A DNA stretch of 64,000 nt from Chryseobacterium indologenes (GTDB lineage Bacteria; Bacteroidota; Bacteroidia; Flavobacteriales; Weeksellaceae). The position numbers and the translations under genes are program-made. This document shows positions 24,962 through 34,234 of this stretch, one piece after another (position 1 is the first letter of the stretch; each line of letters starts with the position of its first letter). The DNA lies in NCBI RefSeq assembly GCF_018362995.1, contig NZ_CP074372.1:3038001-3102000 (forward strand), read 5' to 3'. The notes beneath the pieces are model-generated. The model worked only from the letters and a program-made list of their open reading frames with translations, was not told the origin of the DNA and did no database searches.

Positions 24962-26242
24962 TTAAATTCCAAAAGCGGCTTTAATCTCCTCTACTTTGTC
25001 AAGTTTCTCCCAAGTGAAGAATTCAAGGTCTTTCAACGTAAGCTCGTTTTTATGTCCTTTATTGAACGTTTTATCAGCTACATAATGCTCTTTACCCATA
25101 TGTCCGTAAGAAGCTGTTTCCTGATAAATAGGATTTCTTAATTTTAAATTCTGTTCAATAGCATAAGGTCTTAAATCGAAAATCGTAGAAACTTTTTTAG
25201 CGATATCACCATCATGAAGATCTACTTTCGCAGTTCCGTAAGTGTTGATATACAAACCACAAGGTTCAGCTACTCCGATTGCATAAGAAACCTGTACCAA
25301 AACTTCATCAGCAATTCCTGCAGCAACCAAGTTTTTAGCAATATGTCTTGTTGCATAAGCTGCACTTCTGTCTACTTTAGAAGGATCTTTTCCAGAGAAA
25401 GCACCACCACCGTGAGCTCCTTTACCACCGTAGGTATCAACGATGATTTTTCTTCCTGTAAGACCTGTATCTCCGTGAGGTCCTCCGATTACGAATTTTC
25501 CTGTAGGGTTGATGTGATATTTGATCTGATCGTTGAATAAAGCTTTGATTTCCTCTGTTTGTTGTGCTACAACTCTTGGAACCAGAATGTTCTTAATATC
25601 CTCACGGATCTTGTTCAGCATTTCCTCTTCAGCTGCGAAATCATCGTGCTGAGTAGAAACTACGATAGAATCAATTCTGATTGGCTTGTGGTCATCAGAA
25701 TATTCAATAGTTACCTGGCTTTTTGCATCAGGACGAAGATAAGTGATTTCTTTATTTTCTCTTCTGATTGCAGAAAGTTCTTTCAGAATAGTGTGAGCAA
25801 GGTCCAATGCAAGAGGCATATAGTTAGCCGTTTCATTGGTAGCATACCCGAACATCATTCCCTGGTCTCCTGCTCCCTGTGCATTTGCTTTCGCTTCGAA
25901 AGACTCATCATTTACAGCTCTGTCAACTCCCTGGTTGATATCAGGTGACTGCTCATGGATGGCAGAGATTACTCCACAAGAATCTCCATTGAACATGTAT
26001 TCCCCTTTTGTATACCCAATTCCGTTGATTACTTCTCTGGCAATGGTCTGTACATCAAGGTAAGCATCAGATTTTACTTCTCCTGCCAATACCACCTGTC
26101 CGGTAGTTACAAGAGTTTCACATGCTACTTTTGAGTCTTTATCATATGCTAAAAAATGGTCGATTAATGCATCGGAGATTTGGTCGGCAATTTTATCCGG
26201 ATGTCCTTCTGAAACTGATTCAGATGTAAATAAATAAGACAT
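24962..26242 (-). CDS. metK: S-adenosylmethionine synthetase
   Basis: A 426-residue MAT enzyme making S-adenosylmethionine from methionine and ATP. It shows [16 protein letters not shown] at 13-28 with the catalytic His14, the methionine-site GAGDQG, and the P-loop-like GGGAFSGKD. Length is slightly above the 384 residues of E. coli because of insertions usual in Bacteroidetes. It is monocistronic with a 237-base leader region upstream in which I found no S-box-like element, although a candidate S-box lies before the TonB receptor at 52643. Confidence 0.97.
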   Translation of the reverse strand: MSYLFTSESVSEGHPDKIADQISDALIDHFLAYDKDSKVACETLVTTGQVVLAGEVKSDAYLDVQTIAREVINGIGYTKGEYMFNGDSCGVISAIHEQSPDINQGVDRAVNDESFEAKANAQGAGDQGMMFGYATNETANYMPLALDLAHTILKELSAIRRENKEITYLRPDAKSQVTIEYSDDHKPIRIDSIVVSTQHDDFAAEEEMLNKIREDIKNILVPRVVAQQTEEIKALFNDQIKYHINPTGKFVIGGPHGDTGLTGRKIIVDTYGGKGAHGGGAFSGKDPSKVDRSAAYATRHIAKNLVAAGIADEVLVQVSYAIGVAEPCGLYINTYGTAKVDLHDGDIAKKVSTIFDLRPYAIEQNLKLRNPIYQETASYGHMGKEHYVADKTFNKGHKNELTLKDLEFFTWEKLDKVEEIKAAFGI

Positions 26243-26479
26243 ATAATTCTTTTGTTTTTAAAGATTTAAAAATAGTATTTACGAAAAATATGAATGAAAT
26301 TGCCCAGAAAAAAAGAATACTGTTTTAGCATATTTTTATAGAGGTTGCAATCAGGTCAAATTTTTCCTCGTAATAAACGTCAGCAAATTTAAGCACTATT
26401 TTCGTAATACTCAAAGATTTTGTTTATTAATTATAATTTTATTTAAATTGATGATTTCTATCACTTTAAAGCATTTCCA

Positions 26480-27430
26480 TTACTGAGGCTTAATGCTTAC
26501 AAATTCTTTTGGACTTTCGTGATAATTCAACTTAAGTTCTAAAGAAGTTTTGATAGAATGTGACAATTCATCAATAATTTTTTGCTTAAAAGTTGGCTTA
26601 TAATAAATAATACTGATTTCTCTATAAGGGAAAGGTTTTTTGAATCTGAAAACATTTTTCTTCTGTTCTTCCGAAAGCTGGCTCAATGCAAGTTCCGGCA
26701 GAATACTGATTCCTCCTACTTTATCTACCATGTGTACCAGGGTCTGGATATTGGAAGCTAAGAAATCTAAGTTTTTAGGCTTTAATGTATTTTCTTTCAG
26801 ATGACAGATGTTTTCAAACTGATTTCTAAGACAGTTTCCTTCTTCAAGCAGCCATACTTTTTCTACATTCAGGTCTTCCGGAATGATGTAAGAATTCTTT
26901 TTGTTGGCTTCTGTATTGGAACTGTAAATCATAAGTTCCTCATTGAATAAGAAATCCTGATAAAACTCGTCAGCAGTATCATAAGGAGTTGAGATAATTC
27001 CCGCATCCAGTTCTCCGGCTTTTAAAGCTTTAATAATATTATCCGTTGTCATTTCTTTTACATTCATCTGAATCTTTGGATTATCTTCAAGGAATTTGAA
27101 GATTTCCGTAGGCAGAATGAAAGAAGAAACCGTAGGAATAATTCCCAGATTAAGAGTTCCTCCTAAAATATTATTCAAAAGGTTTGCTTTGTTTTTCAGC
27201 TCATTGACAGACTCTATAATAACTTTTGCCTGATCAATAATCTGAAGACCTACATCTGTGGTACGGATGGGGTGAGTAGTTCTGTCGAAAACCTTCACAT
27301 CCAGTTCGTCCTCAAATTTCTGTATCATGGCACTTAACGTAGGTTGTGTGATAAAACATGCCTGAGCTGCTTTACCAAAATGTTTATACTTATCAACAGC
27401 GATAAGATACTCCAGTTGCTGAATGTTCAT
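26480..27430 (-). CDS. oxyR: Hydrogen peroxide sensor OxyR (LysR family)
   Basis: A 316-residue LysR-type regulator with an N-terminal helix-turn-helix (about 18-37, FGKAAQACFITQPTLSAMIQ) and a substrate-binding-like domain. Cys200 and Cys209 in EGNCLRNQFENICH have exactly the nine-residue spacing of the redox pair Cys199/Cys208 of E. coli OxyR, so peroxide sensing by disulphide formation is expected. It is transcribed divergently from katA across 134 bases, the classic OxyR-catalase layout. Confidence 0.93.
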   Translation of the reverse strand: MNIQQLEYLIAVDKYKHFGKAAQACFITQPTLSAMIQKFEDELDVKVFDRTTHPIRTTDVGLQIIDQAKVIIESVNELKNKANLLNNILGGTLNLGIIPTVSSFILPTEIFKFLEDNPKIQMNVKEMTTDNIIKALKAGELDAGIISTPYDTADEFYQDFLFNEELMIYSSNTEANKKNSYIIPEDLNVEKVWLLEEGNCLRNQFENICHLKENTLKPKNLDFLASNIQTLVHMVDKVGGISILPELALSQLSEEQKKNVFRFKKPFPYREISIIYYKPTFKQKIIDELSHSIKTSLELKLNYHESPKEFVSIKPQ

Positions 27431-27450
27431 TTGATTAATATTATCTATTA

Positions 27451-27500
27451 CAAAGATATAACGTTTTTGTTATTAGCAATTAAAAATTCAAGTAAATTTG
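27451..27500. promoter_or_regulatory. Divergent oxyR/katA promoter region
   Basis: The oxyR promoter shows a minus-strand -7 box TATCTTTG (27458-27451) with a -33 TTG at 27479-27477, 18 bases away. The katA side has TAAATTTG at 27493-27500 with a TTG at 27467-27469, a longer spacing. The two promoters are interleaved, so OxyR bound here could control both. Confidence 0.65.
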
Positions 27501-27564
27501 ATATTCACTACCTTTACACTTCGATTTAGAAAAAGGAAAAAGAATTATTCAAATCATCAATTAT

Positions 27565-29052
27565 ATGGATTCTAAAAAATTAACGTTAAGCAACGGAGCA
27601 CCTTACTTTGAGCATCAGGATTCACAGACGGTAGGACCAAGAGGCCCTGTATTGCTGCAAGACTTTATTCTTCAGGAAAATCTTGCGCATTTCGTTAGGG
27701 AAAGAATTCCTGAAAGAATAGTGCATGCCAAAGGAAGCGGAGCCTACGGAACCTTTACCGTAACCCATGATATCAGCCAATACACAAAGGCAAAGCTATT
27801 TTCGAAAGTAGGAAATACATGCAGAATGTTTGCCCGTTTCTCTACCGTGGGTGGAGAAAAAGGAAGCGCAGATACCGCAAGAGACCCAAGAGGTTTTGCT
27901 TTAAAATTTTACACTGAAGACGGAAACTGGGACCTTGTAGGAAATAATACGCCGGTATTCTTTATTAAGGATGCTAAAAAATTCCCGGATTTTATTCATA
28001 CCCAAAAAAGGGTGCCAAAAACAAACTTAAAAAGTGCCACCATGATGTGGGATTTCTGGAGCTTAAATCCGGAATCACTTCATCAGGTTCTGATATTAAT
28101 GTCAGACAGAGGAACTCCATATGGTTACAGACATATGCACGGTTTCGGGTCTCATACTTTCTCCATGATCAATGATAATAATGAAAGAGTATGGGTGAAA
28201 TTCCACTTCAAGACAAAACAGGGAGTGAAAAATTTCACTGATGAAGAAGCTGTAAAAATGGCCGGAGAAAACCCGGACTTCGCCCAGGAAGATCTTTGCA
28301 ATGCTATTGAAAACGGTGATTTCCCGAAATGGACTATGTACATCCAGGTGATGACCGAGGAACAGGCAAAAGATTTCAGATGGAATCCTTTCGATGTAAC
28401 AAAAGTATGGTTCCATGATGATTTCCCTTTGATTGAGGTAGGAGAAATGGAGCTTAATGAAGTTCCTGTTAATTACTTTGCCCATGTTGAACAATCTACA
28501 TTTTCACCAAGCAGTCTGATTAATGGAATTAGTTTCTCTCCTGATAAAATGCTGCAGGGAAGATTATTCTCTTATCCTGATGCCCACCGTTACAGAGTAG
28601 GTGTCAACGCGCATCAGCTGGAGGTGAACAGATGTCCTTTTGCTGTCAATAATTATCAGAGAGATGGCTATATGGCAGACTCAAGCTACTATCAGGACAA
28701 GCCGAATTATCATCCGAACAGTTTTGATGATATCAAAGCTGATTCTGATTACAAAAATTTTGAGTATGAATTAGACAGTGCTCATGTTGCCAGCTATAAC
28801 AGAAATGACAACGACAGCGATCATTATACCCAACCTGGTTTGCTTTATTCAAAAGCAATGAATGCAGAAGACAGAGATCGTCTGATCCAAAATATTATAG
28901 GAAGCATGAAAGGCATCAGCGGCCCTAAAAAAGATGAGATCATTAACCGACAATTATGTCACTTTTTCAGAGCCAACATTGAGCTTGGCATGAAAGTGGC
29001 ATCTCAGCTAAACGTCAATATTGATGCAAATATGATGAATCATTCCAAATAA
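27565..29052 (+). CDS. katA: Monofunctional haem catalase
   Basis: A 495-residue small-subunit catalase that splits hydrogen peroxide into water and oxygen. Distal His54 lies in RIVHAKGSGAYG, the distal Asn127 in GNNTPVFF, and the proximal haem ligand is Tyr337 in RLFSYPDAHRYRVG. Length and these motifs fit clade 3 catalases. There is no signal peptide, so it acts in the cytoplasm. Its promoter overlaps that of oxyR, which is the likely regulator. It ends at an A/T-stem terminator. Confidence 0.97.
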   Translation: MDSKKLTLSNGAPYFEHQDSQTVGPRGPVLLQDFILQENLAHFVRERIPERIVHAKGSGAYGTFTVTHDISQYTKAKLFSKVGNTCRMFARFSTVGGEKGSADTARDPRGFALKFYTEDGNWDLVGNNTPVFFIKDAKKFPDFIHTQKRVPKTNLKSATMMWDFWSLNPESLHQVLILMSDRGTPYGYRHMHGFGSHTFSMINDNNERVWVKFHFKTKQGVKNFTDEEAVKMAGENPDFAQEDLCNAIENGDFPKWTMYIQVMTEEQAKDFRWNPFDVTKVWFHDDFPLIEVGEMELNEVPVNYFAHVEQSTFSPSSLINGISFSPDKMLQGRLFSYPDAHRYRVGVNAHQLEVNRCPFAVNNYQRDGYMADSSYYQDKPNYHPNSFDDIKADSDYKNFEYELDSAHVASYNRNDNDSDHYTQPGLLYSKAMNAEDRDRLIQNIIGSMKGISGPKKDEIINRQLCHFFRANIELGMKVASQLNVNIDANMMNHSK

Positions 29053-29071
29053 TCATATTGAATGATAAATT

Positions 29072-29111
29072 AAAAAAAAGGAAAAAAAAATAATATTTTT
29101 TCCTTTTTTTT
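29072..29111 (+). terminator. katA terminator, A-rich/T-rich stem
   Basis: A long A8GGA5 arm pairs with a T5CCT8 arm around TAATA, downstream of the katA stop. Strong pairing but a nearly pure A/T stem. Confidence 0.7.
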
Positions 29112-29157
29112 GTAAAAAATTCATAATTTGCAAAGGATGATATTTTAAAGTGGAAAA

Positions 29158-29925
29158 ATGAGTTACGAGAACATATTATTAAAAAAAGAAGATAAATTAT
29201 CTATCATTACCATAAACAGACCTGAAAGTTTAAATGCTTTAAATGCAAAAACGATTCAGGAAATCAGTACCGCACTGGACGAGCTTAACGCTGACACTTC
29301 ATGCAGGGTAATCATCCTTACCGGAAGTGGAGAAAAATCTTTTGTAGCAGGTGCTGACATCAAGGAATTCAGCGAATTCGGACAGGAAAAAGCAGAAGAA
29401 CTTGCAAGAAACGGACAAAATACACTGTTCAATAAAATTGAAAATATGTCTAAGCCTGTCATTGCAGCCGTTAACGGTTTTGCATTAGGCGGAGGTTTAG
29501 AGCTTGCTATGGCATGCCACATCAGATATGCATCGGAAAACGCCAGATTAGGGCTTCCTGAAGTGACTCTTGGATTAATCCCGGGATACGGAGGAACTCA
29601 AAGGCTTCCGAAGCTTGTAGGAAAAGGTATTGCCAACGAAATGATCTTCTCTGCCAAAATGATTCCTGCCCAAAAAGCAAAAGAGATCGGCCTGGTCAAT
29701 GAAGTATATCCTATTGAAGAATTATTAACCAAAACGAAAGAATTAGCAAACACTATTGCCTACAATTCACCAATGGCAATATCCAAGGCTATAAACGCCG
29801 TGAATTTATCTGACACGGAGAAAGGTTTTGAAACTGAAATTAAATATTTCGGGGAACTTTTTGAAATGGAAGATAAGAAAGAGGGAGTTACTGCGTTTCT
29901 AGAGAAGAGAAAGCCTAACTTCTAG
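29158..29925 (+). CDS. Enoyl-CoA hydratase/isomerase (crotonase family)
   Basis: A 255-residue crotonase. The oxyanion hole is formed by SFVAGADIKEF and ALGGGLELAMAC, and both catalytic glutamates of hydratases are present: Glu115 in GGGLELA and Glu135 in LPEVTLGLIPG. It should hydrate 2-enoyl-CoA in beta-oxidation or amino-acid degradation. It is not embedded in a fatty-acid operon; the dCMP deaminase gene follows after 53 bases on the same strand. Exact substrate chain length cannot be told. Confidence 0.93.
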   Translation: MSYENILLKKEDKLSIITINRPESLNALNAKTIQEISTALDELNADTSCRVIILTGSGEKSFVAGADIKEFSEFGQEKAEELARNGQNTLFNKIENMSKPVIAAVNGFALGGGLELAMACHIRYASENARLGLPEVTLGLIPGYGGTQRLPKLVGKGIANEMIFSAKMIPAQKAKEIGLVNEVYPIEELLTKTKELANTIAYNSPMAISKAINAVNLSDTEKGFETEIKYFGELFEMEDKKEGVTAFLEKRKPNF

Positions 29926-29978
29926 TCTTTCTAAAAGACTTTAATCCAAATTATTTCGAAAAAAAACAATGCTGCTGT

Positions 29979-30401
29979 ATGAATAAGTTTGATAAAGCTT
30001 ATCTAAAAATGGCTCAGGAATGGGCAAAACTCTCCTACTGTAAGAGAAAACAGGTGGGAGCTCTTATCGTAAAAGATAGGATGATTATTTCAGATGGTTA
30101 CAACGGGACTCCTTCGGGATTCGAAAACTGCTGTGAAGATGGAGAGGGGAAAACACACTGGTACGTATTGCATGCTGAAGCCAACGCCATATTAAAGCTG
30201 GCCGCTTCTACTCAATCTGCAAAAGGGGCAACGTTATATCTGACGTTGTCTCCCTGTAAAGAATGCAGCAAGCTGATTTTACAGGCAGGAATTACGAGAC
30301 TGGTGTATATTAATGAGTATTCGGATGACGATGGAATATCGTTTCTGAGGAACCACAACATTGAAATAGAACAAATATCGGACTGTGAACTAAAAAAATA
30401 A
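29979..30401 (+). CDS. Deoxycytidylate (dCMP) deaminase family protein
   Basis: A 140-residue zinc deaminase. Zinc ligands and catalytic residue are His65 and Glu67 in HAEANAIL and Cys93/Cys96 in SPCKEC. The N-terminal GYNGTPSGFENC is typical of dCMP deaminases and ComEB-like proteins. It would turn dCMP into dUMP for thymidylate synthesis. It lies six bases before xerD and is likely co-transcribed with it and the Nudix gene. Confidence 0.9.
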   Translation: MNKFDKAYLKMAQEWAKLSYCKRKQVGALIVKDRMIISDGYNGTPSGFENCCEDGEGKTHWYVLHAEANAILKLAASTQSAKGATLYLTLSPCKECSKLILQAGITRLVYINEYSDDDGISFLRNHNIEIEQISDCELKK

Positions 30402-30407
30402 GCACAA

Positions 30408-31322
30408 ATGACTTGGGATGAAAAGATCAAAGATTTTGAAATATTTCTTCGTTTCGAAAGGAATTTTTCAGAAAACACTCTCGACGCCTACGTTCGGGAC
30501 ATTAAGAAATTAAAAGATTATGCAAAAGAAGATCTGGCAAACGTCGGTCCAGATTCTATCGGTTACGAAAACCTGCAGGAATACATTTTCAATCTTTCTA
30601 AACAGAAATTCAGTGAAAGATCACAGGCAAGATGGATATCTTCCATCAAAGCTTTTTTCAAATTTCTGCTTGAGGATGAATATCGTGAAGACAACCCTGC
30701 GGCGTTACTTGAAGGCCCTAAACTGGGATTATACCTGCCTGATACCTTAAGCCTGCCTGATATCAACAAAATTATCGCTGCTATTGAAGTCAATACAGAT
30801 CTTGGAAAAAGAAACCACTGCATCATAGAGGTACTATATGGATGCGGACTCCGTGTTTCTGAACTGATTGATCTGAAAATCTCCAATATCAACTTTAAGG
30901 AGCAATACATCAAGGTACACGGAAAAGGAAACAAAACCCGTTTTGTTCCTTTGGCCGACTATACTGCTGATTTATTGGAAAGTTATATCAAAGAGGTACG
31001 TTCTAAAGGCAAAATCAATAAGAAATATGAAGACACTCTGTTTTTAAACAGTCGTGGGACATCTATGTCCAGAGTGATCGTATTTCTTATCATTAAAGAA
31101 CTTACAGATAAAGCAGGGGTTAACAAAAAAATATCTCCACACACCTTCAGACATTCATTTGCTACGCATTTACTGCAGAATGGAGCAGATCTACGTTATA
31201 TTCAGGAAATGCTGGGACATTCCAGTATTACCACAACGGAAATCTATACGCATCTGAAGACGGAAGAATTAAGGGATGTTATTTTGAGTTATCACCCGAG
31301 AAATATTAATATTGCTCAATGA
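30408..31322 (+). CDS. xerD: Tyrosine recombinase XerD
   Basis: A 304-residue site-specific recombinase with an N-terminal core-binding domain (about 5-90) and a catalytic domain with the full set Arg149, Lys173, His245, Arg248, His271 and Tyr280 (GCGLRVSEL, HTFRHSFATH, LGHSSITTTEIYTH). Xer recombinases resolve chromosome dimers at dif. Length and motifs fit the housekeeping XerC/D group, not a phage or transposon integrase; no attachment site or mobile genes are nearby. Its stop overlaps the Nudix start (ATGA). Confidence 0.92.
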   Translation: MTWDEKIKDFEIFLRFERNFSENTLDAYVRDIKKLKDYAKEDLANVGPDSIGYENLQEYIFNLSKQKFSERSQARWISSIKAFFKFLLEDEYREDNPAALLEGPKLGLYLPDTLSLPDINKIIAAIEVNTDLGKRNHCIIEVLYGCGLRVSELIDLKISNINFKEQYIKVHGKGNKTRFVPLADYTADLLESYIKEVRSKGKINKKYEDTLFLNSRGTSMSRVIVFLIIKELTDKAGVNKKISPHTFRHSFATHLLQNGADLRYIQEMLGHSSITTTEIYTHLKTEELRDVILSYHPRNINIAQ

Positions 31323-31831
31323 AACTATTGAAATATTGCCCAAGCTGTGGCAAAGAGTCCTTACACTGGGACGGCGAAAAAAAATGGAGCTGTCCGGAAT
31401 GTGGTTTTACTTTGTATAATAATGTAGCAGGTGCCGTAGCAGTTGTCATCAGATGTGGAGACGAAATTTACCTTACCCGAAGAAACAGAGATCCTAAAAA
31501 AGGAAAACTTGATCTTGCCGGAGGATTCGTTGACCCTAAAGAAAGTGCAGAAGAAACCTGTAAAAGAGAACTTTTTGAAGAACTTCAGCTTGATATCGAT
31601 ATTTCCAACCTGAAATACCTTACTAGCCTTCCAAACATCTATCAATATAAAGAAATTGATTACAACACCATCGATCTCTTTTATGAGTATCATGTTTCAG
31701 AAAAGTTTGAGGTAAATCTTGAACTCTCAGAAATTTCAGAAGCAGTCTGGATTTCCTTACAGGAGCTAGACCTTGAAGATATTGCTTTTGATTCTCAGAA
31801 GAGATTTTTTGAGGGCTATTTAAAGAAATAA
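31319..31831 (+). CDS. Nudix hydrolase with N-terminal zinc ribbon
   Basis: A 170-residue protein. Cys7, Cys10, Cys25 and Cys28 form a zinc ribbon (CPSCGKE, CPECGF), followed by a Nudix domain with the box from Gly69 to about Leu91 (GGFVDPKESAEETCKREL, then FEELQL). The usual glycine before the last hydrophobic residue is Gln. Zinc-ribbon Nudix enzymes include NudC-type NADH pyrophosphatases and related hydrolases; the exact nucleotide is unknown. It overlaps xerD by four bases. Confidence 0.9.
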   Translation: MKLLKYCPSCGKESLHWDGEKKWSCPECGFTLYNNVAGAVAVVIRCGDEIYLTRRNRDPKKGKLDLAGGFVDPKESAEETCKRELFEELQLDIDISNLKYLTSLPNIYQYKEIDYNTIDLFYEYHVSEKFEVNLELSEISEAVWISLQELDLEDIAFDSQKRFFEGYLKK

Positions 31832-31844
31832 TTTTTGTAAATAT

Positions 31845-31922
31845 ACTCCCGTAGATTTCACAGATCAGGCAGATAATTGTTTTAAACAATATGCTTAGTT
31901 TGTAAAATCTGCGGGAGTTTTT
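31845..31922. terminator. Terminator built from a repeat
   Basis: Outer arms ACTCCCGTAGATTT and AAATCTGCGGGAGT enclose a long loop that holds a second small palindrome, then a T run. It lies between convergent genes. The left arm shares the GTAGATTTCACAGAT motif with 18207-18226. Confidence 0.75.
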
Positions 31923-31934
31923 TTATTGTAGAAC

Positions 31935-32393
31935 CTAATACGTCTTAGTCTTCAGCATTTCTTCAAAATACTGAACCAGCAATGCTCTTTCTGCTTCTGA
32001 AAGATTGGCTTCTTTATGATAGACAATATAACCCGGCATTGGCATTGCTTTGCTTTGGATCGTCTGAATAGATTTAGTGATCATATTCTCCTTCAGATCC
32101 TTATTATAAGTTTCCCAGGTAGAAAAGTTAAGATGCTCTCTGCCTTCATTCACATGACTTTTTACAGACCATGATACAGGTGCGATAAAAGCATATTTCG
32201 GGTAAACGGTTTCATTAGAGTGACAGTCATAACATGCATTTTTAAGAAGTGTTCTGATCTTTTCGGGTGTTTTCCTTGCATCAACGAAGTTTGCCGCAGA
32301 ATCAACAGGTTTATTGGTCCTGTCGATAGGAAAAAACTGAATCAGGGCAAATGCCACCAATGTCCAGAATATTATTTTCTTAGCCGTTTTCAT
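31935..32393 (-). CDS. Haem-binding domain protein (c-type, membrane anchored)
   Basis: A 152-residue protein with an N-terminal membrane anchor or uncleaved signal (residues 5-22) and one c-type haem site CYDCH at 54-58 in the Haem_bd family context (NETVYPKYAFIAPVSW, MPMPGYIVYH). Such proteins sit on the periplasmic face and bind haem covalently; their electron partners are unknown. It lies four bases after the lipoprotein gene upstream and is likely co-transcribed with it. Confidence 0.85.
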   Translation of the reverse strand: MKTAKKIIFWTLVAFALIQFFPIDRTNKPVDSAANFVDARKTPEKIRTLLKNACYDCHSNETVYPKYAFIAPVSWSVKSHVNEGREHLNFSTWETYNKDLKENMITKSIQTIQSKAMPMPGYIVYHKEANLSEAERALLVQYFEEMLKTKTY

Positions 32394-32397
32394 CTGT

Positions 32398-34209
32398 TTA
32401 CTTTGACGGAGTTAAAACAGCATTGCCAGACTTAAATTCTTTTTTCAGCACTTGTTTCGTCGTAGTAGCAGGTGCAGCAGACTGAGATTCTGATGATGAA
32501 GCAGGCGTTGATACTGGGGTTGAAGTTGGTGCTGTAGTCGGAGAAGTTGATTTAGGGCTGTCAAGTGTTCTGGTATCCTTCAGATCCCAGTCTTCTCTTG
32601 TTTCCCACAATCCTCTTACGATCACTTTTTTATGGAAAATATATGCATCTTCGGCAAAAATGTCATTGGCGAAATCGGCTTCATCCCAATATTTATTTCC
32701 GTTATTATCCACCAGAATTCTTACAATATATTCTCCTGGTTTCAGTATATCAAACTTTACTTTATCTCCTTTTAGATATTTCTGATAGCTGATTTTGTCT
32801 GAAGAATCTATCAGCTGAATCCAATAATTTGCTTCCGGAGCATTTACAATGGAAAACTCAACGCTTCCAAACTGATCTGCTTTAGCAACATCAAAATCAA
32901 ATCGTTTTGACTGGCTGTTCTTTGCATAGAATGAAGATACCGTTTCCTTAGGAACAGTAAGCTCATAGCTTTTTCCCATCACAAAATCTGATTGAACATG
33001 GATCTGATAAGGATTTGTTTCTGAAATTTTAGCGGTGAATGGTAAAGCTGTTAAACTGTCACCTTTCATTTTTAATGTCCATTTTGATGGGTCTATTTTA
33101 TCAACAATATAGTTTGATGCAAGCTTTAAATCTGCTTTTGGAGCGATTGAAGTTCCGTCGTTATCGCTAACAACATCCATTACATTCTTCTTATTGTATC
33201 TGTAAAATAAAGAAACGCTGTAGGCACTATCTTTTTTCGGACCTTTATTGTGAGTAAATGTGAGTTTTTCATTGGCTGTCTGGCCCACATCATCTTTTAC
33301 GGCATCAAACCAGATTCTGACAGAGTCGGATTTTGGGTTGTGCGTTATTTTGATATCTTTTATTTTTTCATTCAGTGACTGAACTTTTACGTCATCCGGA
33401 TTTCCTTCGAAAGACATTAAAATCCCGCCTGCAATTTCTTTCATCTCCGAATACTTCACAGCTTTTCTGGAAGGATATACTTTTAAATTCAATCCTGAAA
33501 TAGATTTCTCTACTTCTATCGGATCTTTCTGGAACCCAACCTTTTCTTTTCCCGGGTCGTACATAGAATTTCCATTCTCGTCGTCAAAAGCAATAATCTT
33601 ATATTTTCCAGGAGTCAGATAATTCAATTCATAATATCCGTCTTCATCTACCTTGGTGATATAGTAAGGCTTTTTCTTATAATCCATTGTATCTTTTACC
33701 TGATACAATCCAACCACAAGTTTATTTTCCGTTGTTGTTCCCGTTTTCTTTTTGGTATCCAGTGCATCTTTTACTTCACCACTGATATAAAGATCATCCA
33801 GTTTGTCTCCGGTAGAAAAAGCAAAATTGAAGTACCTCAGTATATTCGACTCATTATTATCTACAATGGAATTTCCGAAATTGAAGTTATAAGTTGTATT
33901 GGCCTGAAGAGTATCCGTCCATTGGATCAGTACAAATTTGTTGGCTATATTGGAAGGAAGAATCCTCGTTATCCCTTTAATCGGAGGTGAAATAATCAGG
34001 TTTTTATTGATGTCCTTCAATGTCACATATTCATCAAAATCCAGACGAAGCTCGTGAATATCTTTTTTAACATTAATTCTTGTAGTATCAATGTTTGAAC
34101 TTAAAAACCTTGGTGCTAAAGTATCTTTAGGCCCTCCAACAGGAGATCCCACTCTTGCACATGAATGCACAAGAAAACAGATAACAAATAATAAAAGAAA
34201 CCTTTTCAT
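32398..34209 (-). CDS. Lipoprotein with bacterial Ig-like domain
   Basis: A 603-residue lipoprotein. I take the ATG at 34209 as start; the longer frame begins with a TTG. The signal MKRFLLLFVICFLVHSC has a lipobox with lipidated Cys17. The region GSPVGGPKDTLAPRFLSSN and the following beta-rich segment match the Ig-like domain common in Bacteroidetes lipoproteins. There are repeated carboxypeptidase-regulatory-like turns (KYKIIAFDDENGN, EYIVRILVDNNGNKYWDEAD), and the C-terminus is Ser/Thr/Pro rich (about 545-590). A surface or periplasmic binding role is likely. It overlaps no gene but follows the serine hydrolase gene by 25 bases. Confidence 0.85.
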   Translation of the reverse strand: MKRFLLLFVICFLVHSCARVGSPVGGPKDTLAPRFLSSNIDTTRINVKKDIHELRLDFDEYVTLKDINKNLIISPPIKGITRILPSNIANKFVLIQWTDTLQANTTYNFNFGNSIVDNNESNILRYFNFAFSTGDKLDDLYISGEVKDALDTKKKTGTTTENKLVVGLYQVKDTMDYKKKPYYITKVDEDGYYELNYLTPGKYKIIAFDDENGNSMYDPGKEKVGFQKDPIEVEKSISGLNLKVYPSRKAVKYSEMKEIAGGILMSFEGNPDDVKVQSLNEKIKDIKITHNPKSDSVRIWFDAVKDDVGQTANEKLTFTHNKGPKKDSAYSVSLFYRYNKKNVMDVVSDNDGTSIAPKADLKLASNYIVDKIDPSKWTLKMKGDSLTALPFTAKISETNPYQIHVQSDFVMGKSYELTVPKETVSSFYAKNSQSKRFDFDVAKADQFGSVEFSIVNAPEANYWIQLIDSSDKISYQKYLKGDKVKFDILKPGEYIVRILVDNNGNKYWDEADFANDIFAEDAYIFHKKVIVRGLWETREDWDLKDTRTLDSPKSTSPTTAPTSTPVSTPASSSESQSAAPATTTKQVLKKEFKSGNAVLTPSK

Positions 34210-34234
34210 GAAAATGTTTAAGCAAAAATAAACA

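Noticed and set aside
26243..26479. S-box leader before metK
   Set aside because: No GCAACC/AAGGTGCT core or matching stem was found in this region.
30408..31322. Tyrosine recombinase as part of a mobile element
   Set aside because: Sequence fits the housekeeping Xer group, and no attachment sites, repeats or mobile genes flank it.
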